Assembly: GCF_000711955.1 (NCBI RefSeq)
Contig: NZ_JONR01000014.1
Span: 1 to 64,000, forward strand
DNA length: 64,000 nt
Direction: 5' to 3'
Source of the DNA: Nevskia soli DSM 19509
Lineage (GTDB): Bacteria > Pseudomonadota > Gammaproteobacteria > Nevskiales > Nevskiaceae
In this document: one piece after another, positions 52,296 to 60,756 of the stretch
Layout of the letters: the number at the start of each line of letters is the position of its first letter
Numbering within the stretch: the first letter of the stretch is position 1
Program-made: the position numbers and the translations under genes
Notes under the pieces: generated by a model
What the model was told of the DNA's origin: nothing
The model's database searches: none
Seen by the model: only the letters and a program-made list of their open reading frames with translations

Positions 52296-54362
52296 CTACT
52301 GCGAATGCCCCTCGACCAGCTTGCCGAAGCGCGCATCCTGCCGCAGTCCATCCCATTCGGGATTCAGGCGCAGACTGGCGGGTGTCAGCAGGGGATCGAA
52401 CTCGCTGTCGCTGAGGGTGGGGCCCGACAGCAGGCCGCCCAAGGTCTTGAAGGCGCCGTCGCGGTCGCCGGCGGCGGCCTGCAGGCGCGCCAGGGTGTAC
52501 TGCGTTGTGGCCAGGGTCAGGGCGTCGCCGCCGGGCGGCACCGTCTGCATGGCTCGCCTGGAATCGTCCATCGCCGCAGCCATGTCGCCGAGCCGGGCGT
52601 GGATCAGCGCCTGGCGATTGAGCAGGGCCGCATTGCGGGGCTGCTCGGCCAGGACCTCGGCGGCGTCGGCGCCGGCCTGCCGGTAGCTGGCCCGCGCGGC
52701 ATCCGTGTCGCCGGACATGCGCTGGAACTCGCCGAGCTGGAACACCAGGAACGCATGCTCGCGATGCTGCGCGGGTTGCAGGCGCTCGAGGTATTTGCGC
52801 ATCAGCGCGGCGCCTTCCGCGTAGTGCCGCTGAAACAGCTGCTGGAAGCCCAGCACGAGGATTGTGCGCAGGTCGCTGGGATCGGCGGCGACGCCGTTCA
52901 ACAAGGATTCCGCCAGGTCGGGCCGGCCTTGCGCCAGGTGTAGCCAACCCCCCAGGCCCTGGACCGAGGGCTCGCCGGGGGCCACGTCGCGGCAGCGCTG
53001 GTAATAGCGCCAGGCCAGGTCGAAGTTTCCCGTCCCCGCCGCGGTGGTTACCGCCTGATCCAGGTATTCGAGGTTGCGCGGGTCCAGCGCCAGGGCCTGG
53101 TCGAAGTAGTCCAGGCTTCGCGGCCAGCGCCCCTGGCGCCGGCTGAGAAAGGCCAGCGCCGAAATGGTGTCGGCGTTGCCCGGAGCCTGCCGCAGCGCCA
53201 GCTCGAAGCTGCGGCCGGCGGCTTCGTAGTCGCGCCCCACGTAGAACTGATAGTAGGCCTGCGCGGCCAGGGTCTCGGCAGCCGACGGCCGCAGCCGCTG
53301 CGCCTGCTGCACGGCGTGCAGCGCCTCGGCGCGGCCGACGTCGGAGGTATCCCAGTCCTCGATGCTCTCGGCCGCCTTGATCTCGGCGAGCAGCGCCCAC
53401 GCGGTGGAGAAATCCGGATCGAGGCTCACGGCCTCCCGCAACAGGCCTTCCGCCTGGCTGGCGGCCGCGGCGGATTCCGCGTGCATGTTGTACAGGACCA
53501 GGGCGCGCAGGTAGTTGTCCCAGGCGGCGGGATTGTGGGTGGCGCGCGTGGCGAGCTCCTGCTTCTCCGCGCCGCTGAGCCGCGCATTGAGCGCCTGGGT
53601 GATCGCTTCCGCCACCTCGCTTTCCACGCCGAAGATGTTGTCGAGGGTGCGGTCGTAGGTTTCCGCCCAGCGATGCTCTTGTCCCGCGGCGCGGATCAGC
53701 TGGACATTGATGCGGACCGAGTTGCCGGCCTTCTGCACGCTGCCCTCGAGCACGTAGGCGACGCCGAGCTGGTGGGCGATGTCCGCCACGCTGCCCGGTT
53801 TGGAGGCGTACTGCCGGGTGGAGCTGCGGGAGATCACGCGCAGGTCGCCGATCTTGGCGAGCTGGGTCAGCAGCTGGTCCTGGATGCCTGCTGCGAAGTA
53901 GGCATTGGACTTGTCGTCGGAAAGGTTCTCGAACGGCAGCACGGCGATGGACTTGTCGCCATCCGTGGCCACTGCTGGCTTCGGCCCGATCCAGCCCAGC
54001 CGCTCCGCGACCGGATACAGGCAGGCGCATAGCAGCAGGATGCCGAGCAGGTAGTTGAGCTTGCGGTCCATGCCGCTGCGCTGGCGCGCCGTCGCCTCGT
54101 TTTCGCCCTCGCCGGAAACGTCCGGCGTGCGCACGATGCCCTTGGGCGTGATGTCGAACAGCCAGGCCAGCACCAGCGCCACGGGAAAGCCGGCGACGAC
54201 GATCAGCACCAGGATGCGCTGGCCCAGCGTCGAGATGTCGAATACCGGCAGCACCTGGGTGACGATCTGCACCAGCAGCCAGCCGGCGACGCAATACATC
54301 GCCCCCACCTTGTAGACGCGGCGGCGCTGCAGCTCGGCGAAGAAAGAAGGCTTGGCGCTCAT
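52296..54362 (-). CDS. TolB-like/TPR membrane protein (adenylate-cyclase-associated type)
   Basis: 688 residues. Two or three membrane helices lie in the first 130 residues (AMYCVAGWLLVQIVTQVLPVF, ILVLIVVAGFPVALVLAWLF, YLLGILLLCACLYPV). A FlgO/TolB-like domain follows (about 135-280): SIAVLPFENLSDDKSNAYFAAGIQDQLLTQLAKIGDLRVISRSS. The remainder (about 290-660) is a chain of TPR repeats (for example AAGRSFELALRQAPGNADTISALAFLSRRQGRWPRSLDYFDQALALDPRN). The same architecture appears downstream of OmpR-type DNA-binding or cyclase domains in many Proteobacteria; here the regulatory head is replaced by the membrane segment. A signalling or scaffold role is likely but undefined. Confidence 0.75.
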   Translation of the reverse strand: MSAKPSFFAELQRRRVYKVGAMYCVAGWLLVQIVTQVLPVFDISTLGQRILVLIVVAGFPVALVLAWLFDITPKGIVRTPDVSGEGENEATARQRSGMDRKLNYLLGILLLCACLYPVAERLGWIGPKPAVATDGDKSIAVLPFENLSDDKSNAYFAAGIQDQLLTQLAKIGDLRVISRSSTRQYASKPGSVADIAHQLGVAYVLEGSVQKAGNSVRINVQLIRAAGQEHRWAETYDRTLDNIFGVESEVAEAITQALNARLSGAEKQELATRATHNPAAWDNYLRALVLYNMHAESAAAASQAEGLLREAVSLDPDFSTAWALLAEIKAAESIEDWDTSDVGRAEALHAVQQAQRLRPSAAETLAAQAYYQFYVGRDYEAAGRSFELALRQAPGNADTISALAFLSRRQGRWPRSLDYFDQALALDPRNLEYLDQAVTTAAGTGNFDLAWRYYQRCRDVAPGEPSVQGLGGWLHLAQGRPDLAESLLNGVAADPSDLRTILVLGFQQLFQRHYAEGAALMRKYLERLQPAQHREHAFLVFQLGEFQRMSGDTDAARASYRQAGADAAEVLAEQPRNAALLNRQALIHARLGDMAAAMDDSRRAMQTVPPGGDALTLATTQYTLARLQAAAGDRDGAFKTLGGLLSGPTLSDSEFDPLLTPASLRLNPEWDGLRQDARFGKLVEGHSQ

Positions 54363-54509
54363 GCCAAAGACGGACCGCCCGCGAACCCGCCTGGAACGCT
54401 GCGGCGCAGAAATCCCGAAACGAAAGACGGCATCCCCGATCCCTTCTCGTATGGCGCTACTCTACAGCGCTTTGCAAGCGCCGGCAGCAGGGTGCGTGCC
54501 GCGCATGCG

Positions 54510-54698
54510 TCACTCTCCGAAGTCACCGGAGACACCTGCAATGCCGCCCCAGTCTTCGGCGTAAACGCCCGAACGAACATGGCGATGAAACGTCGGGTAC
54601 GGCCACTCGGCGGCCTGACGAACGTGGCCGTGCTTGACCGGGTTCAGTGAATAGTCGACAGGACGCGCGAAGTCGGCTGCGTCGCGGATATGGTATCC
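54510..54698 (-). pseudogene. C-terminal remnant of a REP-associated tyrosine transposase (IS200-like)
   Basis: Reading the minus strand from 54698 to the TGA at 54512-54510 gives about 62 residues that match the C-terminus of REP-associated transposases. GYHIRDAADFARPVDY corresponds to the usual EHxIRDexDfarHvDYi, then NPVKHGHVRQAAEWPYPTFH, then VRSGVYAEDWGG. In intact relatives the motif reads HVDYIHYNPVKHG; here it is PVDYSLNPVKHG. The catalytic N-terminal two-thirds are missing, replaced by the neighbouring hydrolase gene end, so this is a decayed fragment. Confidence 0.75.
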
Positions 54699-54720
54699 GC
54701 GTGCGCCGCGGCAGGAATGG

Positions 54721-56427
54721 TTATGGTTTCAGCTGCCGATCGAGAAAAGCCAGGGCAGGATCCATGGCGCCTTCGGTCGAGCCCGCATGCTCGGCGCCGT
54801 GCACCATGTACAGCTCCACTGGCGCTCCCGCGTCGGCCAAGGCCTTGCGCAGTACTTCCGCCTGCTCTGGCAACACGGTCGTGTCCGCGGTGCCGTGGTA
54901 GAGGAAGATCGGCGGCGCTTTCGCCGAGGCGTGATACAGCGGTGAGGCATGGCGGTACAGGGCAAGGTCCTGCGCGGCGGTGACGCCGAACAGCGCCATG
55001 CCGTCGTCGGGATTGAAGTGCTCCAGATCGGTGGGCGCGCCACCGGCGACCACGGCGCGCAGCGGCGGCTTCGGCGCACCCAGGGGATCGGCGGGATCGA
55101 GGGTCGCCATCAGCGCGGCCAGGTGTCCACCGGCGGAAAACCCCCAGGCGCCGATGCGCGTGGAGTCGACGTGCAGCCGCGTGGCGTTCTGATCGAGCCA
55201 GTGTATCGCCTGCTCGGAGTCCTGCAGCTGCGCCGGAAAGCGCGCCATCGGCGCCAGGCGGTAGGTGACGGTGATGGCGACGTAGCCGCGGCGCGCCAGG
55301 GCGACGGCGATCGGCCCCATCTCCTGCCGGGTGCCGAGGCGCCAGTGCCCGCCGTGCAGCAACACCACCGCCGGCCTGGGGCCGTCGAGCTGCGGCGTGT
55401 ACAGGTCCAGTTGCAGGGGGCGCGGCCAGTCGGGTGGGGTGTAGACGATGTTGCGGTCCACGCAATAACCGTATTCCTGCGACCAATTCAGCGGGTTCCA
55501 ATCCGATAGGGGACCGGTACAGGCGTGCATTGCCAGCATCGAATCATGTTCCGCCCCGGGATTCATGACGTCCTGCATGGCCTGCCAGTTGGTCAGGCTG
55601 TAGTCGCAGACCAGGCCAACAAAGATTGCGGCGCCGAAGCGCTGGTTGTTGAGGAAGGCCTTGATGTAGGACTTGCGCTCGCCATCGCGAGTCAGGCGTT
55701 GCTGGTGCAGGGCGTAGCCGGCGGCGGCCAGCAACCCCGCGTTGTACAGAATGCCGCGCCCGGCACGAAAGCCGACGACCACCAGCAGCAGCAAGGCCAG
55801 CGCTTGCAGCACGCCGGCTATGGCCCGCGCCTTCGGATCCGGCGCTCCCGACACCTCTCCGCCGGCACCAAACACCGGGTTGATCGGGGCGCCGGCGACG
55901 CTGTAAGTGTTGTAAGCGAGGATCCAGCACAGGGATGCACTCATCAACAGGCCGACCTGAATCCAGGGCACGTCGTCGGTCACCGCGGCGTATGCCATCG
56001 GGATGCCGAAGCTGAACACCAGGCCTAGGTGGGAGCGCGAAAAGCCGTAGAAGCGGCCAGTAGCAGCATTGCCGGCGGCCAGCGTCACGGCGAGCAGGAA
56101 AGGCCACAGCACCAGATTATTGAGCTTGCCGAGCAGGACCAGGCTGCTGGCGCACAAGGAGGCAAACAGCAGCAGCGCATCCCAGGTTCTCACCTGGCCG
56201 AGCCGGCGCAGCGCGGAGCCGTCCGGCGCGTTGCGGGCGAGCGGGGTGGCCACATAGTTGGCCGAGCGCATCAGCAGGGTGCCGAGCAGGAATGCGGCAA
56301 GCACGCCCAGTGGAGGAATCCCGCCAGCCGCCAGCCACAGTGCCCACAGGATCGGCCAGAGCAGTAGCAGTATTCCGGCCGGTTGATGCAGGCGCAGCAG
56401 CTTCAAATAGTCGCGTATTCGCCTCAT
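54721..56427 (-). CDS. UbiA-like membrane domain fused to alpha/beta hydrolase (esterase-like)
   Basis: 568 residues from the ATG at 56427, with AGGA upstream. Residues 1-275 follow 4-hydroxybenzoate prenyltransferases: RDYLKLLRLHQPAGILLLLWPILWALW at the start and FLNNQRFGAAIFVGLVCDY at the end, with about eight helices. The Asp-rich motifs are missing: NDxxDRxxD is replaced by ANYVATPLARNA, and the second motif by NTYSVAGAPINPV, so prenyl transfer is unlikely. Residues 315-568 are a lipase/BD-FAE-type hydrolase: oxyanion HGGHWRLG, nucleophile GFSAGGH, acid in GTADTTVLPEQA and His in VHGAEHAGS. The ORF is continuous through the junction. A membrane-bound esterase is the simplest reading. Confidence 0.75.
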   Translation of the reverse strand: MRRIRDYLKLLRLHQPAGILLLLWPILWALWLAAGGIPPLGVLAAFLLGTLLMRSANYVATPLARNAPDGSALRRLGQVRTWDALLLFASLCASSLVLLGKLNNLVLWPFLLAVTLAAGNAATGRFYGFSRSHLGLVFSFGIPMAYAAVTDDVPWIQVGLLMSASLCWILAYNTYSVAGAPINPVFGAGGEVSGAPDPKARAIAGVLQALALLLLVVVGFRAGRGILYNAGLLAAAGYALHQQRLTRDGERKSYIKAFLNNQRFGAAIFVGLVCDYSLTNWQAMQDVMNPGAEHDSMLAMHACTGPLSDWNPLNWSQEYGYCVDRNIVYTPPDWPRPLQLDLYTPQLDGPRPAVVLLHGGHWRLGTRQEMGPIAVALARRGYVAITVTYRLAPMARFPAQLQDSEQAIHWLDQNATRLHVDSTRIGAWGFSAGGHLAALMATLDPADPLGAPKPPLRAVVAGGAPTDLEHFNPDDGMALFGVTAAQDLALYRHASPLYHASAKAPPIFLYHGTADTTVLPEQAEVLRKALADAGAPVELYMVHGAEHAGSTEGAMDPALAFLDRQLKP

Positions 56428-56621
56428 GCGTTGATCCTGAGCAAAATCTTCCCAAAGGCCCTCGTGATCCCTCATCCCGCCGATAGGATACCTGCAGCGG
56501 CAAATCCGGGAGCCGGGAATCTGAAACCTGGTTGATTCTTGCTTTTGCAAGACTTCGAGTCGAGCGGTGGAGCTTGAGGATGACGCCGAGCGCGAAGCCC
56601 GCTCCGATCGGCGCCGCTGTT

Positions 56622-57662
56622 TCAGGGTATGACAGCTCCGGAGTCCCGCACCGCGGGCCGCAGCAGGCCGAAGTCTTGCGGTTCATCCGGCCGGAAGCTC
56701 GCGGATGACTTCAGATTCAGCATCGGGCGCTCGATCAGGAACCACGAGGCGACCGCGCAGAGCGATGTGGCCACGAAGGCCAGCGCCAGGTGTGGCCAGA
56801 AGGAGGCGATGCCGGCGAAGCGCACCACGCAGTGCTGGCAGAGCATGCCCCAGATATAGAATCCGTAGGAGTAGTCGTTCTTCTTGATGTGATTGAGCAG
56901 CGCGGGAGTTCTGCGCAGCCCCAGCCAGATGGCGGCGTACGGCAGACACAGGGTCCAAAGCATCCCGCTGAGCCCCAGGAGCCACTGCGCCGCCAACGCC
57001 GCCAGTGCCAGCGCCATCAGGCCGGGGTTGAATGGCAGGGAATTGCGGAATTGCCAGATCAGGGCGCCGCCCAGGAAGTAGCCGGCCAGATCGGCCGCCA
57101 CTTCCGAACCGGTATGTACGGCCTGCATCCCGAGCAGAAGCAGCCAAGCGGCGAGCAGCAACCAGCGAAGGTGCGGGCCCAGCAGAAGACCCAGGGTGGC
57201 CAGCCCGACGTAGAACAAGGCCTCATGCATCAGCGTCCACAACGGCATATTGACGGGGGCGTACGACTGGCCGGTGAAAACTCCGGGCAGTTGCAGCTGC
57301 AGATCGAAGACGGCGTTGAGCAGATAGCGCCAGGTTTCCGGTTCGGCGAAATAGCGGCCCGGCGCCAGATGCGTGGCGAGGGGGCCGATAACGAAGGTGG
57401 TCGCCAGCACCGCCACCCATAGTGCCGGCAGGATACGCAGGCAGCGATTTTGAAGATACTGCAGCACGCTGCTGCGCCGATCCCAGGAGCGGGCGATGAG
57501 AAAGCCGCTGATGGAAAAGAATACAAAGACGCCCAGCTCGCCGTTGGGCGCCCAGGCGGCGCCCGTCATCAAGTGTTCGTGACTGAGGAAAACCCAGAAT
57601 GCAGCGGCAAGGCGCAAAAGATTGAAGGCGTTGTCTCTGCCTCGATCGGACACGGCTTCCAT
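56622..57662 (-). CDS. acyltransferase-3 family membrane protein (OafA/NolX-like)
   Basis: 346 residues from the ATG with GGGAG five bases upstream; an ATG nine codons earlier (57689) is possible. About ten hydrophobic helices. Family motifs are NAFNLLRLAAAFWVFLSHEH (with the active-site-like His), GVFVFFSISGFLIARSW and NRCLRILPALWVAVL. The family O-acylates sugars, lipids or peptides at the membrane. C-terminal tail about 30 residues, cytosolic. The UbiA/hydrolase gene lies 194 bp downstream on the same strand, so acyl addition and ester cleavage may be paired. The substrate is unknown. Confidence 0.85.
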   Translation of the reverse strand: MEAVSDRGRDNAFNLLRLAAAFWVFLSHEHLMTGAAWAPNGELGVFVFFSISGFLIARSWDRRSSVLQYLQNRCLRILPALWVAVLATTFVIGPLATHLAPGRYFAEPETWRYLLNAVFDLQLQLPGVFTGQSYAPVNMPLWTLMHEALFYVGLATLGLLLGPHLRWLLLAAWLLLLGMQAVHTGSEVAADLAGYFLGGALIWQFRNSLPFNPGLMALALAALAAQWLLGLSGMLWTLCLPYAAIWLGLRRTPALLNHIKKNDYSYGFYIWGMLCQHCVVRFAGIASFWPHLALAFVATSLCAVASWFLIERPMLNLKSSASFRPDEPQDFGLLRPAVRDSGAVIP

Positions 57663-58000
57663 ACAACTCCCACCAAAAAGCAAAAGCATTCAGACTTTCT
57701 CGGGCCGGAACTTGTCGGTGCTTGCTTCCGGTGCGACATCGTCCAAGTTTGCCATTTTCCAGCCTGTCGTGAAAAGAATCCATCAGGTCGGGCGCCTTTC
57801 CTGTTTTGCTGTTTGGCAGCCTATCTGCAAGCAGCTCCGGCGGCACTCCTGATTCGGTTCTCCATTCCAGTCATTCGCGACAGTCGGCTCCCGGCCGAAC
57901 CCAGTCGGTCAGCGTGATCAACAAGCATTGTCAATGCTGGCAAGATTGTGCGGCAGGTCGATCCGCCCGCAGTCCAGGACATTTTTCGCAGGAGGTCCGC
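57663..58000. other. intergenic region, no gene seen
   Basis: 338 bp between divergent genes (acyltransferase on the minus strand, DUF2277 on the plus strand). Presumably holds both promoters. No repeat or clear operator was recognised; an AGGAGG ribosome site at 57990-57995 serves the DUF2277 gene. Confidence 0.4.
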
Positions 58001-58270
58001 ATGTGCCGCAACATCAAGACGCTGTTCAACTTCGAGCCGCCGGCGACGGATGAGGAGATCCGCGCGTCCGCGCTTCAATTCGTGCGCAAGCTCAGCGGCT
58101 TCAATGCGCCGTCGAAGGTGAACGAGGCGGCATTCAACCGTGCGGTGGAGGAGGTCAACGACGCCGCGCGGCTGTTGATCCAGTCCCTGGTGACGCTGGC
58201 GCCGCCGAAAGACCGTGCAGTGGAAAAGGCGCGGGCGATGGCGGAGTCGGCGAAGCGGTTCGGCCGCTAG
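58001..58270 (+). CDS. DUF2277 family protein
   Basis: 89 residues. The complete family signature is present: MCRNIKTLFNFEPPATDEEIRASALQFVRKLSGF, then PSKVNEAAFNRAVEEV. The first residues (MCRNI) are nearly invariant in the family. It is a small soluble, mostly helical protein whose role is not established. An AGGAGG ribosome site six bases upstream fixes the start. It converges with the acidic unknown gene, whose stop lies 25 bp away. The C-terminus (AMAESAKRFGR) is basic. Confidence 0.88.
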   Translation: MCRNIKTLFNFEPPATDEEIRASALQFVRKLSGFNAPSKVNEAAFNRAVEEVNDAARLLIQSLVTLAPPKDRAVEKARAMAESAKRFGR

Positions 58271-58295
58271 TGCGGCTGGGGAAAGCTACCGACCT

Positions 58296-58913
58296 TCAAT
58301 GCAGGCGGTCATCGGCGGAGTCGTCTTCCAGGTCGGCGGCGCTCCATTCGTCGGCCTCGATCTCGATGGTCTGCCCGGGGCCTGTGAACAGTTCGGGGTC
58401 GAGCACCTCGCTGATCCAGCGGAGTTGATCCTCGTCGAGTTCCCCGCCTTCGGATGCGTCCTCATCGAACTCGTCGGTGCTGCGTTCGAAGCTGGTGCCG
58501 TCTTCCGCCAGGAGGTCGTCGGCGCTCTCGGGGAATTGCTCGTAGAGGCTGCCGATTTCCAGGCCGCGCTGGAGGTTGCCGTCTTCGTCGGTCGAGACCG
58601 TCAGGCAGACCAGCCAGCAGTAGCGCATGCCGTCGGGGCAGGCGGGCTCCAGTCCCTGGTGCCCGCCGGCCTGCCAGGTGAGCAGGGCGGCTTCCCAGTC
58701 GACCAGTTCGTCGTCGACGACGTCGACCGCGAAGTCGCGCGAGATGGTCCAGTCCGCCACCGGCAGCCGCCGCAGGGCGGCCTGTACCGCACGGATGGTC
58801 TTGCGGTGCGCCGCGGTGGTGATCGACATCGCCGCCAGGCGGTCCCCGAGCGCGATCGCCGCGTCAATGAGGGGCTGTTCTTCAGGGGAAATGTGGATCT
58901 GCTGGGTTTGCAT
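58296..58913 (-). CDS. acidic protein of unknown function
   Basis: 205 residues from the ATG at 58913; the frame is open further upstream but that part is not protein-like. The N-terminal half (about 1-110) is mixed: PLIDAAIALGDRLAAMSITTAAHRKTIRAVQAALRRLPVADW, then CPDGMRYCWLVCLTVSTDEDGNLQRGLEI. The C-terminal half (about 125-205) is very acidic, for example FDEDASEGGELDEDQLRW and ADEWSAADLEDDSADD. No signal peptide, membrane helix or known motif is seen. Such acidic tails occur in DNA mimics, chaperones and inhibitors; a function cannot be assigned. It is monocistronic here. Confidence 0.6.
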   Translation of the reverse strand: MQTQQIHISPEEQPLIDAAIALGDRLAAMSITTAAHRKTIRAVQAALRRLPVADWTISRDFAVDVVDDELVDWEAALLTWQAGGHQGLEPACPDGMRYCWLVCLTVSTDEDGNLQRGLEIGSLYEQFPESADDLLAEDGTSFERSTDEFDEDASEGGELDEDQLRWISEVLDPELFTGPGQTIEIEADEWSAADLEDDSADDRLH

Positions 58914-59017
58914 GACCGGGCGCCGTTTGAATTGGCCGTAAGCATAAGTCCTTCCCGTGCGGGCCGGGGCATATGGCGGTCGTGGACGGCCTGACGACAG
59001 AAAGACACCAACAAAAA

Positions 59018-59036
59018 GGGCGCCGCGAGGGCGCCC
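59018..59036 (-). terminator. GC-rich hairpin with T-run on the minus strand
   Basis: GGGCGCC (59018-59024) pairs with GGCGCCC (59030-59036) around a five-base loop. On the minus strand the stem is followed by TTTTTG, a typical intrinsic terminator. No intact minus-strand gene lies upstream of it, so it may belong to a lost gene or to transcripts entering from the island on the right. Confidence 0.6.
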
Positions 59037-59040
59037 GTTT

Positions 59041-59557
59041 CGTTGTTGGTGGGGTGGCGGCAATTGCACAGTGCGGCCAGGGTTTTGATTTTGCTGAATT
59101 AACCGCGTTCGATTTTCGCCACATGCCCCAGCATGTGCCCCAGGAACGGGGCACTAAAAATCGCAACTGAACCGGTGTCCGTCAGAGATTGGAGCTAGCG
59201 GTTTGTGGGGAGGAGGCGGGGCGATCTTGGATCGCCCCGGATCTCGGCGGTTACCAAAATACTCCACTCGCGCGTGTCCCTTTTAGGGTGTGCGGAAAAG
59301 TGAAGGCGACCTGAAGCGCCACTGTGCGGTCCTCGGGCGTGCCCCCAAGGATAATGCCGCCGACGCAAGTGTGGTCAAGAAAGCAATTCCTGCTGTTATG
59401 ATTCTGGTTCGCAAGAGCCTCCACGAGCGCCGCCAGGGTGAGCTTCGGGGGCGCGGCATGGATTCAGGTCTTCACGTCGGGCGATGGGGAGCGCGGTGGG
59501 AATACTCAGGCTTACGACTATCCCGGCTTTTGAGCGGGCGGGGACGGGCATGGAATC
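59041..59557. other. non-coding boundary region
   Basis: About 520 bp with no convincing gene. A perfect nine-pair hairpin GGGGCGATC-TTG-GATCGCCCC occupies 59218-59238. A short minus-strand frame near 59100-59160 (ends LGHMLGHVAKIERG then stop) could be the tail of a lost gene. Codon usage becomes less GC-biased to the right (more CTA, TTG), consistent with a boundary of acquired DNA. Confidence 0.4.
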
Positions 59558-59563
59558 GTGCCC

Positions 59564-60748
59564 ATGAATGAAGCCGTGGCGCGGGCGCTGGAGCCGCTGC
59601 CCTACCATGTCGCGGTGGTGCGCCACCTGCGCGAGGTAGAGCCGGAGGTGTGGCAGTGGGCCTCCTCGGTGCGAGCGCAGCAGGATCATGCGGACCACGT
59701 GCGCGAGCAGTTGCTGCGGCACACCTATCGCCTGGGCGAGCAATCCCATGGCGCGGCCCATGCTGCCGTTACGCTGGCGGCGCAGCGCCTAGGTCTAACC
59801 GTGCCGATCACCCTATACCAGGGCAGCGACGGCGCCATGAACGCCTCTCTATACTTCCTCGCCGACGAGGCCCACATTGTGTTGACCGGCCCGGTGCTGG
59901 AAAAGCTATCCGAACCGGAGTTGCTGGCGCTGTTCGGGCATGAGCTGGCGCACCATGTGCTGTGGACCTGCGAGAACGGCGCCTACCATGCGGCGGACCG
60001 CATTTTGCAGCAGTGTGCGCACGAACCGAGCGCTTCCACCGCGCACATCCAAACGGCGCGACTCTTTGCGCTGTATACCGAGATCTACGCAGACCGCGGC
60101 GCGGCGCTAGCGGCGCAATCCGCCGATCCGGCTATCTCGACGCTGGTCAAGACCCACACCGGCCTCGCTTCGGTCGATCCGCAGGCCTATCTTCAGCAGG
60201 CCCTGGAACTAGACGCGCGCAACAAACAGCCCTCGCCGCAACAGACCCATCCGGAGTCGTTCCTGCGCGCACAAGCGGTGCACCTCTGGTGGCAGCAGGA
60301 TGAGTCGGTGCACATCTGGGCCTTCAACCGGATCGAGGGCGGGTTGACTATGCAGCGCCTCGACATGCTTGGTCAGCAGCGGCTGCGGGCGCTGAGTCGG
60401 GGTCTGATTGCGCATCTACTGCGCACTCCGGGGTTGGACAGCGAGCGGGCGCGAACCCAGGTGCGCGCCTACTTTCCGGATTGGAGCGAACAGGAGCGGC
60501 CGCTGGATGGAGCTGAGCTGAGGCCGGAGGCGCTGGATGACAGCGTGCGCGACTACCTCTGCGCCGTGCTGCTCGACTTCGCTCTCGTCGATCCGGACAT
60601 CCGAGACGATGCGCTGCCTCATGCTGGGCGCGTCGCCGGCGCTCTCGGTCTGGAACGGCAGTTGGCAGCCGCGCTGCGCAAGCACCTGGGCATGACGAAG
60701 CGCGCCGTCGACAAGCTGGCGAAGCAGTGGCCAACGCAACCGGGCTGA
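59564..60748 (+). CDS. M48-type zinc metalloprotease-like protein
   Basis: 394 residues from ATG 59564; GTG at 59558 is an alternative. The zinc-binding HEXXH is intact: LLALFGHELAHHVLW near residue 128. The third ligand Glu is in LYTEIYADRGAALA near 178, the M48/HtpX pattern. No membrane helices are seen, so the enzyme is soluble, unlike HtpX. The C-terminal 200 residues hold no known domain, ending in RAVDKLAKQWPTQPG. It is followed after 8 bp by the kinase-like/helicase gene, so the two form an operon. Protease plus helicase pairings occur in defence islands; this role is inference. Confidence 0.75.
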   Translation: MNEAVARALEPLPYHVAVVRHLREVEPEVWQWASSVRAQQDHADHVREQLLRHTYRLGEQSHGAAHAAVTLAAQRLGLTVPITLYQGSDGAMNASLYFLADEAHIVLTGPVLEKLSEPELLALFGHELAHHVLWTCENGAYHAADRILQQCAHEPSASTAHIQTARLFALYTEIYADRGAALAAQSADPAISTLVKTHTGLASVDPQAYLQQALELDARNKQPSPQQTHPESFLRAQAVHLWWQQDESVHIWAFNRIEGGLTMQRLDMLGQQRLRALSRGLIAHLLRTPGLDSERARTQVRAYFPDWSEQERPLDGAELRPEALDDSVRDYLCAVLLDFALVDPDIRDDALPHAGRVAGALGLERQLAAALRKHLGMTKRAVDKLAKQWPTQPG

Positions 60749-60756
60749 GCGCGACC

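Noticed and set aside
59095..59166. A phage integrase gene tail as attachment evidence
   Set aside because: Only about 20 residues before a stop and no catalytic Arg-His-Arg-Tyr residues; too short to name.
59290..59571. 93-codon plus-strand frame before the M48 gene
   Set aside because: No ribosome site, biased Arg/Gly composition and overlap with the M48 start; probably not coding.
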